Assembly: GCF_932526225.1 (NCBI RefSeq)
Contig: NC_064035.1
Span: 17,597,969 to 17,661,968 of the forward strand
Length of the DNA stretch: 64,000 nucleotides
Direction of reading: 5' to 3'
Origin: Nematostella vectensis
Lineage: Eukaryota; Cnidaria; Anthozoa; Actiniaria; Edwardsiidae
How positions within the stretch are numbered: the stretch's first letter is position 1; each line of letters opens with the position of its first letter. Below, piece after piece: positions 41,101 to 52,910 of this stretch. A program made the translations under genes and the position numbers. Under the pieces are notes generated by a model that was not told the DNA's origin, ran no database searches, and saw only the letters and a list, made by a program, of their open reading frames with translations.

Positions 41101-44100
41101 TAACGCAACACAAGCTAATGTTTCAAATCACAGTGTTATGCACCCGAACATGACGGGTAACTTTACACAGTCTAACAGTACCAGCTCAATCCGTGTCAAC
41201 CGTACTGATCTGATAGCCATTATAAAGATTGGGGCATCTGGTAACTACACCATCAACACCTTGCCTCACCTTTTCTATAAAAAAGAACTCGGCGAGATGA
41301 CTCTTGTCTTGCGCAGCCGTTCTTGTAAGGACGGGGCATCACGCATGCGCGAGTATGTGTTTTACTACTTGTGCGCAGCGATGCTGACCTTGGTCTGCGC
41401 ATGCTCCCAAATGCTGTGCTGGAATGTGGGCTCAGAAAGAGGCGCCCGCGATCTATGTAAAGATGTGATGGAGGTTGTAAAAATTGAGGACAGCGGGGAA
41501 TACCCAGTGAGCAGACATATCGGGTAGCTATTGATTTTATTTATACTTTCCGTTTTTAACGCCCTCCGAACTCCAAGTTCTTTTTTCTGTCCGACGAGCT
41601 CTATTAAAAGGGTATTATATCCAAATACCAGTGTTGTGGAAATAGTTCATGTGCACCACAGCTATAGGCCACATATAGTCCCAATGTTTTTCCTGTCGAA
41701 GTTCAAGTCGGAAAACTAAATACAGTGGGTTGAACGGTCTACATAATTTCCACTAGCCTGCCAGTTGTGTTGTTGTGTTGTTATGATGCAAATGTTTAAT
41801 TGTTATCTCTTGTGCTGCAGTGATGTAAACAGCCTGCTCCTCCAAGATGGCTTGAACCTGAAGAACAGGTGCAATTTTTTGCGCTAATGCTTTGTTCAAT
41901 ACGATACACTCCACTTGAAATTACCCCGTTCCTAAACTTATTAGTCCATTTTATCCCACAGTAAAAAGGTGGATGGTTTATCTGGCGGTCTTGGAGGCGA
42001 GATTGCGTTCGTTATCCAGAGTGTTACTAGCTGTGGTTCTGGCTTTATTGTCAGCCTTATTCAGGATTGGAAGCTAACGCTTATCATGATGGCAGCGGCG
42101 CCGGCTCTGACTATCATTGGTGGTGTTGTTGTAAAGGTGAGATGGTGCACTGACTATCATTGTTGGTGATGTTGTTGTAAAGGTGAGATTGTGCTCTGAT
42201 TATCATTGGTGGTGGTGGTGTTGTAAAGGTGAGATGGTGCATTGACGATCATTTGTGGTTTTGTTGTAAGGGTCAGCTGTTATGGAGTTACTTGTTTACT
42301 TGCTATTTTTATAATTGCATTATTTGTGATTAGTTATCCATATTTCGTTTTTCTACTACATCCTTCCATCCAAAACATCCTTTTTATACATCCACTTATC
42401 TGTTCGTGCTTTCGTTTAATCTCAAAGTAATGTAACCGAAGTTAACATAACATTAGGGGATGAAAACACAAACCAAACCTACGTATTTTTATAGGTGCAG
42501 TCTTACGCTAAAAAGCAAAAGGAGGCTTTCCTTCAGCAAGTGTTACCGCTGACCGGACAGGGCTTGACGAACATCACGAATACAGTTACAGGCCTGGCTA
42601 CCCAGTTCATTGAGACAGATGGGTGAGTCATATTCAAATTGTACACGACACTCTCTACCTATCCGAAAAAGACACCACATCAACTTTTATCCCATTGCAT
42701 TTTTCCAGCTTAAGGACTGGCCGTTTGATATCAGAGATGTCGGAAACGAAAATATCCTCCCAAACAAAATCGAACAAGCAATATCCTTGGTTAAAAAGCA
42801 CATTACAAAGAAAAATAATTAAACACGAATTTCCGCTTTAAAAAGGGAAAGCACCTCCTACCCCGGAAAACACCCTCAAAAACAATCAGTTAGCAATCAG
42901 CCGTCAATGTGTCAACATGTCAGAACAATCGCTCTGGGTCCGGTTCCTAGAAAGCGGGTATGCTAATCCAACGCTAAATAACATTTTTGTCCAATCAAAT
43001 GTCTCAAAAGCTTTGAAGGGCCTGAGCGCTAAATTCAAGTTTCATATTTTAAACCGAAATAAATATCATTTCTAGACTTCTTCACCTAACAATGTTTCTA
43101 TTTATTGTAAAATGATGTTATACCAACTATGTGCGCTTTAAAATATGAGCATATTCATCACAGCGCGATAATAATTTATGCAGATGCGCTAGACTATGGA
43201 TGGCGCAAAATTTAAAATTTTGCACTGAAAACACGAGTGGACAACAAATCACTTTATCAAGCTTTTATGGCAAAACACGTCTTGTTACCTGTGCAAAAAT
43301 AGTTTTATTCCAGCCAACTGAGGCACAAAGATAAGCAATTTTACAGGAGATTTATAATTTGTGACTGCTAGCGGCAGTGTTCTGATTGTAATAGCAAAAT
43401 CGAGCCCGGGGGTACTTATCCTTTTATAGCGTAACGTCTTGTTAAAAGACAACTGGTCATGAAAAGTAAAATGGCAAGAGAAAGTGTATACTACTTCCCC
43501 GTCAAATACCAATATAAAATATTTTGTAGGCTGTCCCGTTTGTAGTTTTGATCATAAATAGACTAGTAAAATTTATTTTGTTTATTTTTCTGTCTAGTCT
43601 TGGTCACAAGCACACCAACAAGCTGGATCGTCTGAGGAATTTGGTTATTAGCTTTGGCAGTGGCCTCGGGACGATGGTTCTCTTCACTTTCCTTGGTCTT
43701 GGATTTTCGTAAGTTATCTGGCTGTAAAATACATCTTGTAATGAATCATTCTTTGTCATTTCCTACGCTCAGCTGCTCACACAGGATACACCTGCTTATT
43801 GGGTATTTACAATTGTCTTCTTGGACATGCCTGTTTCCAGGGTATCATCTTAGAAACGCCTGCTCCGTTGGTATTGCTATTTGTTCAGTTGTCTTGGACA
43901 CTACATGCCTCTATTTAAGGGATCGCATTTTGTTTTCAATTGTCTTCTTGGACACGGCTTCTTCCTTGGTATGTATTTGTTCAATTGTCTTGGACACGCC
44001 TGCTCCGTTGGTATTGCTATTTGTTCAGTTGTCTTGGACACTACACGCCTGTATTTGAGGTATCGCTTTTTGTTGAATTGTCTTCTTGGACATGTCTATC

Positions 44101-47100
44101 TCCTGGGTATCGCATTTTGTTCAATTGTCTTCTTGGACACAGATTCTTCCTTGGTATGCAATTGTTCAATTGTCCTGGGCACGGCTTTGGTATGTATTTG
44201 TTCAGTTGTCTATTTCCTGGGTATCGCTGTTTGTTTAACTGTCTTCTTGGACATGTCTATTTCCTTGGTATCGCTGTTTGTTCACTTGTCTTCTTGGACA
44301 TGTCTATTTCCTGGGTATCGCTGTTTGTTTAACTGTCTTCTTGGACATGTCTATTTCCTGGGTATCGCTGTTTGTTCAACTGTCTTCTTGGACATGTCTA
44401 TTTCCTGGGTATCGCTGTTTGTTCAACTGTCTTCTTGGACATGTCTATTTACTGGGTATCGCTGTTTGTTTAATTGTCTTCTTGGACATGTCTATTTCCT
44501 GGGTATCGCTGTTTGTTCACTTTTCTTCTTGAACATATCTATTTCCTGGGTATCGCTGTTTGTTTAACTGTCTTCTTGGACATGTCTATTTCCTTGGTAT
44601 CGCTGTTTGTTCACTTGTCTTCTTGGACATGTCTATTTCCTGGGTATCGCTGTTTGTTTAACTGTCTTCTTGGACATGTCTATTTCCTGGGTATCGCTGT
44701 TTGTTCAACTGTCTTCTTGGACATGTCTATTTCCTGGGTATCGCTTTTTGTTTAATTGTCTTTTTGCAAATGCCTATTTACTGCGTATCGCTTTTTGTTG
44801 AATTGTCTTCTGGACATGTCTATTTACTGGGTATCGCTGTTTGTTTAATTGTCTTCTTGGACATGTCTATTTCCTTGGTATCGCTGTTTGTTCACTTGTC
44901 TTCTTGGACATGTCTATTTCCTGGGTATCGCTGTTTGTTTAACTGTCTTCTTGGACATGTCTATTACCTGGGTATCGCTGTTTGTTTAACTGTCTTCTTG
45001 GACATGTCTATTTCCTGGGTATCGCTGTTTGTTCAACTGTCTTCTTGGACATGTCTATTTACTGGGTATCGCTGTTTGTTTAATTGTCTTCTTGGACATG
45101 TCTATTTCCTGGGTATCGCTGTTTGTTCACTTGTCTTCTTGAACATGTCTATTTCCTGGGTATCGCTGTTTGTTTAACTGTCTTCTTGGACATGTCTATT
45201 TCCTGGGTATCGCTGTTTGTTCACTTGTCTTCTTGAACATGTCTATTTCCTGGGTATCGCTGATTGTTTAACTGTCTTCTTGGACGTGTCTATTTCCTGG
45301 GTATCGCTGTTTGTTCAACTGTCTTCTTGGACATGTCTATTTCCTGGGTATCGCTTTTTGTTCAATTGTCTTCTTGAAAATGCCTATTCCCTGCGTATCG
45401 CTTTTTGTTGAATTGTCTTCTGGACATGTCTATTTCCTGGGTATCGCTGTTTGTTCACTTGTCTTCTTGAACATGTCTATTTCCTGGGTATCGCTGTTTG
45501 TTTAACTGTCTTCTTGGACATGTCTATTTCCTGGGTATCGCTGTTTGTTCACTTGTCTTCTTGAACATGTCTATTTCCTGGGTATCGCTGATTGTTTAAC
45601 TGTCTTCTTGGACGTGTCTATTTCCTGGGTATCGCTGTTTGTTCAACTGTCTTCTTGGACATGTCTATTTCCTGGGTATCGCTTTTTGTTCAATTGTCTT
45701 CTTGAAAATGCCTATTCCCTGCGTATCGCTTTTTGTTGAATTGTCTTCTGGACATGTCTATTTATTGGGTATCGCTGTTTGTTTAATTGTCTTCTTGGGC
45801 ATGTCTATTTCCTGGGTATCGCTGTTTGTTCACTTGTCTTCTTGAACATGTCTATTTCCTGGGTATCGCTGTTTGTTTAACTGTCTTCTTGGACATGTCT
45901 ATTTCCTGGGTATCGCTGTTTGTTCACTTGTCTTCTTGAACATGTCTATTTCCTGGGTATCGCTGATTGTTTAACTGTCTTCTTGGACGTGTCTATTTCC
46001 TGGGTATCGCTGTTTGTTCAACTGTCTTCTTGGACATGTCTATTTCCTGGGTATCGCTTTTTGTTCAATTGTCTTCTTGAAAATGCCTATTCCCTGCGTA
46101 TCGCTTTTTGTTGAATTGTCTTCTGGACATGTCTATTTATTGGGTATCGCTGTTTGTTTAATTGTCTTCTTGGGCATGTCTATTTCCTGGGTATCGCTGT
46201 TTGCTTGATTGTCTTCTTGGACACGGCTTATTCGTAGGTATGCATTGTTCAATTTTATTTGGATACGCCTCTTTCTTGGATTAGCCATTTTGTTCAATAA
46301 AATAACTCTACACTGGAACATGATATAAATAGAATGAGAGATACCCTTTTGAATTGCTCGTTAAAGGAGTAAGAGTAGGATTGAGAGTTTATTTTTTGCA
46401 GGTATAGCACAACATTGCTGTCGAGTGGACAAATAAGCCCTGCTTCTTTACTCACAGTAAGTCATTTGATGAAAGCCTGAGTAAGTGCAGTGTCTTTTGT
46501 TTATTTTTTATCTGACCGTATGCTTTGTTTTAACGTGACGGTTTGCTGTGCTTTCACATGCCCGTCTACTGTGTTTTCACATGACCGTCTACTGTGTTTC
46601 CACGTGACCGTCTACTGTGTTTTCACATGATCGTTTACTGTGTTTTCACATGACCGTCTACTGTGTTTTCACGAGATCGTTTGCTGTGTTTTCACATGCT
46701 TGTTTACTGTGTTTTCACATGCTTGTTTACTGTGTTTTCACATGCTTGTTTACTGTGTTTTCACATGCTTGTTTACTGTGTTCTCACATTCCTGTTTACT
46801 GTGTTTTCACGTGACTGTTCACTGTGTTTTCACATGCCCGTTTACTGTGTTTTCACATTCCCGTTTACGTGTTTTGTTTTCACGTGATCGTTTGCTGTGT
46901 TATCATATGCCCGCTCACTGTGTTTTCGCAGGACCGTTTACTGTGTTTTCACATGATCGTTTTTCTGTATTCTCACATGATCGTTTACTGTGTTTTCACG
47001 TGATCGTTTTCTGTGTTTTCACATGCCCGTTTACTATGTTTTCACGTGATCGTTTGCTGTGTTTTCACATGCCCGTTTACTGTGTTTTCGCAGGACCATT

Positions 47101-50100
47101 TACTGTGTCTTCACATGACCGTTTGCTGTGTTTTCCCGTGATCGTTTACTGTGTTTTCACATGCCCGTTTACTGTGTTTTCACGTGATCGTTTTCTGTGT
47201 TTTCACATGCCCGTTTACTATGTTTTCACGTGATCGTTTGCTGTGTTTTCACATGCCCGTTTACTGTGTTTTCGCAGGACCATTTACTGTGTCTTCACAT
47301 GACCGTTTGCTGTGTTTTCCCGTGATCGTTTACTGTGTTTTCGCAGGAGCGTTTACTGTGTTTTCACGTGATCGTTTGCTGTGTTTTCACATGCCCGTTT
47401 ACTATGTTTTCACGTGATCGTTTGCTGTGTTTTCACATGCCCGTTTACTGTGTTTTCGCAGGACCATTTACTGTGTCTTCACATGACCGTTTGCTGTGTT
47501 TTCCCGTGATCGTTTACTGTGTCTTCACATGACCGTTTGCTGTGTTTTCCCGTGATCGTTTACTGTGTTTTCGCAGGAGCGTTTACTGTGTTTTCACGTG
47601 ACCGTTTGCTGTGTATTCAGGTTTTCATGGCCGTCATTGGCGGTGGTATGCACATGGCGGGAGCAATGGATCAGATTCAGGACATAAGTTCAATGATGCA
47701 ATCCCTGACCAAGCTTACAGGCCAAACCCCCAAGGTCCAGAAAGTTGTTTTGCATTTTTGGAATTTTTGGAATTTTGACTTAAAAGTCATTAGTTGTTGT
47801 CATACAGTGTTTTTTTTTTTTATATAAATTTTACATTTCAGATAGGCGAGGGTAAATGCGAAGCATCCCCTCATGTTGAAGCCAACATAAAAGAAGAAGA
47901 AACTCAAGTATGTAAACTTCAATAGAGAATACGCACTGCTTAATAAAGTGGATTTCAGATTTAATCTGTACTTTTACTCTGTTTCTATTTTGAGATACGA
48001 ATTTTCTTGATGATGTTATGTTATATAAGTGATGTCATGTCACGTAAATAACTTATATAACGAAATGGAATCATTTTAAATATGGCGTTATAGAAGCTTT
48101 TTCCATGAAAGGTTTTTAATATTTACTTTGCATGCTGGTATTTGATGTTGAATTTCCTTTTTTTAGATATCAAATGAGTTTAAATCGTTGTGTGGAGACA
48201 AACCGGTGATAGGTGAGTACGACTATAGTGGAGCGATGTCCTCCACTAATTGTCGCCCTCGAATACCTCTATAAAACACCACGCTAACTCTTAACTGTTT
48301 CTTCACCCTTGGGCGTTTGAGTTAACGGGATATCGCTGCATATTGCTGAAGGCAGAGATGAAATTAAGATCAAAATCAAGCAAACCACAGTGTCTCAAAA
48401 GCATTTTTTCACACAGGGTCGATAGATGATTTGCGTCTATTAAAAACAACAAAGGAATATTCGTCACTATTGACGCCTGTTGCTTCCGAGAAAGTCATAA
48501 ACATTGAAAAGGTAATTATTTTGTCTTCTGTTTTGTGGTTGAGTTTTTATTTCGTTGTTTTAATTATGGGTAATGAACGCTTCTATTAAAAGCAGGTCAC
48601 GAGGGAGTCGTTGGTGGGGATGGTAAAACTCCGGGTTAAGGATGTCCCCTTATTGTTAGCGACTGGGTGTGGTGCCGCTCTTGCTGGTCTTGTTGCTCCA
48701 GGGTTCTCACTGATCTTCACCCAAATGCAAGAGGTGAGCACTATCATAAAAATCGAAACGACCACCGTCATAATCATCGTCATCACCATCATTATGACCA
48801 TAATTATCATCATCATCATCAATATTTTCATTTGTTAATTTGATCGCAATAAAGCATGGAACACAAATCTTGAACAAAATCCCTTTCTACCTCATACTCT
48901 CTACCCTATGATGTTAGAGGGGCTGACTCAATGGTGTTCTTTATTATAACAGCAGTGTATAATATCTCTCAAGGCTGGTTCTCACTACGACGCAAACGGA
49001 AACGCAACACAAGTGAGAATCGGTCAAACATAAGCGCAAGAAAATCAAGCAGTTGCGTTTTCTTAAGCTACGTTCCAGTGAGAATCGGAAAATTACGTGC
49101 GCTGCGCTTGCGCTTATGTCCAAGTGAGAACCAACATTAAACCTTAAAGCTGTTGTTTTCAAAGAGTTTTTTTTGTCACTTGTTGTAGTACATGACCGAT
49201 CCGGACTTGGTGTCGTCCAAAGGTCCTTTCTTCACCTCCATGATTGTACTGCTCGGCTCTATGGTGGCGTTTGGTGGAACACTCGAGGTAATAGAGCTTA
49301 GGGAAGAAAGACGTCTAATTAAAGAAACTTTTTATGATAAGCCTTGAGACCAAGTACAGTCTCCACTGAGACTTTAGTTGTCTTTGTTCTGGCTAGGGAA
49401 ACCCTTCCCCTTGTCATTTTTTTAAGCTAAAGGAAGTATATATGGCAACTGGGAACTAAGAAAAATAGAAGTTTGATGCTTAGCTTTGAATAGAGTTATA
49501 TTTGAAAAATCAAATTCTCACAAGTCAACTGTTTAGAATGAAAATCTAATAATAACATCATTATTTCAGAAGTACATCTCGACATTGTTGACTGAAAACT
49601 ATGACAAGCGCTTGAAGGAAATGATTTTAGCAAAGGTAGGTTATCGTAAAGGTAGGTTATCGTAACTTAGACAAAAATTGCGCAAAATGATATCTTCTAT
49701 TCTAAATAATAACCATGGCTTTTATGGTGTCCTTTTTTGTTCTTGAAAGACGTTAGAGGGTGATAACGCTAGCGCCAGAGCGTTTTATGAAATGGAGAGC
49801 AGCATCAAAGCTGTCACCGAAAAGGTAATTAGTGCCATATGAGTGTTGCATATTATGTGTTTCATACAAGGTAATCCCTGCCATATAAGGAAATGAGAGC
49901 CATTTAGTATTATAATAAGTGCCATCAAGGGATGCTCTCTTGGTGCCATATAAGGTAATAAATACCATTTAGTTTATGATAACTGCCATATAAGGTAATG
50001 AGAACCATTTAGTATTTTATTAACTTTTATATAAGGTTATGAGTGACATATATTGTTGTCGTGTTAATTAACTAAACACATATCTCTATCTGCAGTCTCT

Positions 50101-51340
50101 AGCTAAGAGTCTTGGCCCTCAAGTGCAGTCTTGCGTATCAGTGGCCTTGACCTTCTATGTCGCTCTTAGCGCCGGATGGAAGATGACACTTGTTGCCTTG
50201 ACAGGATATCCCATAATACACATTGCCCGCTCAGTTCAACAGAATCAAAGCAAGAAAATCATGGAGCCGGCAGTAAAGAGCCAGGTTGGTAGAGACCTAG
50301 AGACTCCTTCATTTGCGCGCTCCATCGCTCCATTTTGGTCCATCCCAAAACATTCACCGCGCGCTTTATTTGATCATTCCCACAACTCACCGCGCGCTCC
50401 ATTTGGTCTATCCAAAAACTCACTGCGCGCTTCATATGGTCATTCCCACAACTCACCGCGCGCTCCATTTGGTCATTCCCACAACTAAAAAGGGTATTGC
50501 TCGTAGAATCGATTCCATTGAGCATGTATTGTGGTTTTTCTTTGAATTAGATCGATGGTGACACCACCTGGTCTAGCATCACGAGTCTTCTTCCAGCTGA
50601 CCTAGAAAGTACTGCATCGCGGAGTTACAAGTAAGGCGAGACTCTTTCAATGCCTTAAGATGTTTTATGGTCGTAGCTAGAATATTAAGCACAGGGGCAA
50701 GCCTTATTCATTCCTTGTATTTGCAGGAGGGGGGGACCTTATTCATTTCTTATTCATTTGCTGCATGACAATTGATTTTTTTTTATCTTACATTTCCAAT
50801 ATATAGTCTTACAATAACTTGTAAAAAGTAAGAATGGATAGGATTTTGGAAACACGTCTCACGAGATTGTTATCTCTAGCCAAGCCCTGAAAGAAATTCT
50901 TGGTAGCAGTCTAGCGTTCGCTGTCGCTAACTCCATGGTGTTCGTCGTGTACGCACTTTCGCTCGAGTATGGAAGCAGCCTGGTGCAGTCTGGGGAGATG
51001 ACGCCCATAGAAGTCTTAAGGTAGAAGAATCACCACCACAATCGAATTCACGCTATATATAGTTCTATGGTGTTTATCTCACCCATGGTATCATGTGCTA
51101 AATGCCATACCTTAATGTAAGAAATTTTCGCGTCAAAATGGCCGCTGACGAAGATTGCGCTCCTAAATCACATGTCTGTTTTCTAGTGTGCTGATGACTA
51201 TTCTCTTTGGGTCAAATGCTAATAACGGGAGTCTCGGGCCAAGTCATGCCCAGGCCAGCTCGACGAACACCGATCAACAACAAGAAATGTCCGTCTCCCT
51301 TGGTGTAAATAAAATAAGCCGAGCAGCGCGTCTTCCTTGA
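38171..51340 (+). CDS. ABCB-like 12-TM protein without nucleotide-binding domains, 19 exons
   Basis: Exons: 38171-38203 (tentative), 39020-41523, 41821-41868, 41962-42136, 42495-42622, 43598-43708, 46402-46456, 47621-47734, 47842-47907, 48167-48212, 48417-48511, 48596-48733, 49189-49287, 49570-49635, 49750-49824, 50096-50284, 50551-50630, 50880-51020, 51187-51340. Phases close to 1438 aa. Two six-helix halves align with P-glycoprotein membrane domains: FIVSLIQDWKLTLIMM resembles FIVGFTRGWKLTLVIL; YSTTLLSSGQISPASLLT resembles YGTTLVLSGEYSIGQVLT; the second half has ALSAGWKMTLVAL and LEYGSSLVQSGEMTP. The halves are joined by only about 70 aa (exons 9-11) where NBD1 should be, and the stop follows TM12 by about 45 aa. 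No Walker A or LSGGQ was seen. ATP-driven transport is therefore unlikely; function unknown. A first Met at 38972 is the alternative start. Confidence 0.85.
39680..40110 (+). repeat. 27-bp coding repeat in exon 2 of the ABCB-like gene
   Basis: About 15 units of AAGGTCCCGGATACAGGGCC plus AAGTACC, read in frame as VPRSRIQGQ with M/I and E/Q/K variants. A block of four units (ending VPRSRIEGQ) is itself duplicated. It falls in the predicted first extracellular loop and is very basic. Confidence 0.88.
40470..41150 (+). repeat. 63-bp coding repeat rich in N-glycosylation sequons
   Basis: About 10-11 units of 21 codons (NVTHLNITDTSNATQANVTN plus H), each with up to four N-X-T sites (NVT, NIT, NAT, NVT), giving roughly 40 potential N-glycans. 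The frame is kept through all copies although period and sequence vary, arguing that it is translated. The array precedes TM2. Confidence 0.88.
42109..42275 (+). repeat. Four 43-46-bp tandem copies of an exon end plus donor
   Basis: Copies start at 42109, 42152, 42198 and 42244. Each contains the end of exon 4 of the ABCB-like gene (CTATCATTGGTGGTGTTGTT then GTAAAG/GTGAGATGGTGC). The first is the real exon end at 42136. Later copies repeat the donor GTAAAG/GTGAGA or a decayed form. Confidence 0.88.
43765..46265. repeat. 47-bp minisatellite in the ABCB-like gene, intron 6
   Basis: About 52 units of TGTCTATTTCCTGGGTATCG, CTGTTTGTTCAACTGTCTTC and TTGGACA. Higher-order blocks of several units are duplicated (for example 45217-45420 and 45545-45745 and 45920-46125). 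The hydrophobic open frames (GHVYFLGIAVC) are repeat readings. Confidence 0.92.
46535..47620. repeat. 23-bp minisatellite ending at an acceptor, ABCB-like intron 7
   Basis: About 47 units of TTTACTGTGTTTTCACATGC plus CCG. The array runs into the exon 8 acceptor (GTGTATTCAG/GTTTTCATGGCC), and the exon start itself resembles a unit. Several units contain TTTTCGCAGGACC or TTTTCGCAGGAGC, acceptor-like AGs, near 46930, 47090, 47272, 47345, 47458 and 47575. Confidence 0.9.
48974..49135. mobile_element. Short TIR element in the ABCB-like gene, intron 12
   Basis: GGTTCTCACT near 48978 is mirrored by AGTGAGAACC near 49122-49131, with internal mirrored GTGAGAATCGG blocks. About 160 bp, GC-richer than its surroundings (GTGCGCTGCGCTTGCGC). 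Non-coding MITE-like unit. Confidence 0.65.
49820..50045 (+). repeat. Irregular donor-proximal repeats, ABCB-like intron 15
   Basis: The donor AAAAG/GTAATTAGTGCCATAT is followed by repeated CCATATAAGGTAATGAGARCC and ATTTAGTAT blocks with recurring AAGGTAAT, several of which are donor-like. Period is irregular, roughly 40 bp. Confidence 0.65.
50310..50490. repeat. About 36-bp repeats, ABCB-like intron 16
   Basis: Five units of CTCACCGCGCGCTCCATTTG and GTCATTCCCACAA. They follow the exon 16 donor by about 25 bp. Confidence 0.8.
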
Positions 51341-51534
51341 TAGATGTGAAAGAAGTTATGAAACCGACTGGCTAAACCGAACGGATTTCTTGATGTAAAT
51401 GACGTTACACTAACAGACTGGCTAAGAGTGTATTTGCATTTGTATGATGTGCATAAACTCCTAGCCACTACAATGGGTTCTAACGTATTTAACCAAAATT
51501 TTCCCATCGAAAACATCACCAGAACGGCCCAGAA

Positions 51535-51580
51535 AATTTCTAAATTCTTCTTCTTGAAGAAGAAGAAGAATTTAGAAATT
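51535..51580. repeat. Perfect 21-bp stem hairpin
   Basis: AATTTCTAAATTCTTCTTCT plus T (51535-51555) pairs exactly with 51560-51580, with the 4-nt loop GAAG. A flanking AAAATTTAAAA adds AT-rich symmetry. It could fold in either transcript. Confidence 0.85.
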
Positions 51581-51726
51581 AAAATTTAAAATATTGCTCA
51601 CACTGATTTCGAGCCGTTGCGGTCACATAACTGTTTAAACTAAGTCCGGAAGGCTGAAGTATTTACTGACATAAAAAACGTCCATGGAAAACGTCGCTAC
51701 AAATGTTTCAAGGATAGTGCACAAGG

Positions 51727-52090
51727 TTAGATATTCTACTGAGTCTGGCAAGGAATTCTAAGAGAGACTATACGGGGCATTTTTTAGGAAGCGCACAAGA
51801 TTAGATATTCTACTGAGTCTGGCAAGGAATTCTAAGAGAGACTATACGGGGCATTTTTTAGGAAGCGCACAAGATTAGATATTCTACTGAGTCTGGCAAG
51901 GAATTCTAAGAGAGACTATACGGGGCATTTTTTAGGAAGCGCACAAGATTAGATATTCTACTGAGTCTGGCAAGGAATTCTAAGAGAGACTATACGGGGC
52001 ATTTTTTAGGAAGCGCACAAGATTAGATATTCTACTGAGTCTGGCAAGGAATTCTAAGAGAGACTATACAGGGCATTTTTTAGGAAGCGC
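51727..52090. repeat. 74-bp tandem array, five nearly identical copies
   Basis: Units start (TTAGATATTC) at 51727, 51801, 51875, 51949 and 52023; each also has ACTGAGTCTGGCAAGGAATT and ACGGGGCATTTTTTAGGAAG. Copies are almost identical (one CGGGG to CAGGG change seen in the last), so the expansion is recent. Confidence 0.93.
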
Positions 52091-52442
52091 ATTTTCCCTA
52101 GTGTACGTATTCATTTATGTCAGAAAATTATGTGATGAAAAAACTTTAACAAAAATCCTATAAAGGAATTATTCAACTATGGCAAAATCAACAGGAAGCC
52201 AAATATTTGCCAAGGAGATAGAGTCATTTAACGTTTGCACTATTTAATGGGCGGACACACCCTGGATCTGTCACTGTAAACAAATGTTTTTTTAACAAAT
52301 TAAAACCAATTAAAGCTCTTCACGACTGCTGCCTGAACTATTGTTCTCTTCTCTTTGCTTGCTTTTTTTATGATGCTTTGACTTTGTTGATAGATCCACA
52401 TTTAAGCAATCTATGAACAAATGATTGGTTTAATTCCAGAGT

Positions 52443-52895
52443 ACAATTTAGTGCAATCTCAGGATTTATTAATGCAATCTCAGTATTTATTAGTGCAATT
52501 CAGGGTTTATTAGTGCAATCTCAGTATTTATTAGTGCAATTCAGGGTTTATTAGTGCAATTCAGGGTTTATTAGTGCAATTCAGGGTTTATTAGTGCAAT
52601 CTCAGGATTTATTGATGCAATCTCAGTATTTATTAGTGCAATTCAGGGTTTATTAGTGCAATCTCAGTATTTATTAGTGCAATTCAGGGTTTATTAGTGC
52701 AATTCAGGGTTTATTAGTGCAATTCAGGGTTTATTAGTGCAATCTCAGGATTTATTAATGCAATCTCAGTATTTATTAGTGCAATTCAGGGTTTATTAGT
52801 GCAATCTCAGGATTTATTAATGTAATCTCAGTATTTATTAGTGCAATTCAGGGTTTATTAGTGCAATTTAGGGTTTATTAGTGCAATCTCAGGAT
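52443..52895. repeat. 20-21-bp repeats downstream of a Canopy donor (minus)
   Basis: Alternating units GTGCAATTCAGGGTTTATTA and GTGCAATCTCAGGATTTATT(A). The array starts about 15 bp past the donor of the minus-strand Canopy exon 5 (52911). A higher-order block of about 124 bp is repeated. Confidence 0.9.
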
Positions 52896-52910
52896 TTAAA
52901 GATTTTTTAC

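Larger units (their letters stand above)
51341..52442. other. Region between convergent genes, with hairpin and 74-bp repeats
   Basis: Lies between the ABCB-like stop (51340) and the Canopy minus gene. It contains a perfect hairpin at 51535-51580 and a 74-bp array at 51727-52090. The last exon of the minus-strand Canopy gene may be here but was not recognised. No ATPase domain is present. Confidence 0.55.

Noticed and set aside
43654-47532. Many hydrophobic or Cys/Phe-rich open frames
   Set aside because: They are period readings of the 47-bp and 23-bp arrays in ABCB-like introns 6 and 7.
38171-51340. ABCB-like gene as a pseudogene
   Set aside because: Nineteen exons keep frame with usable splice sites; the loss is confined to two whole domains.
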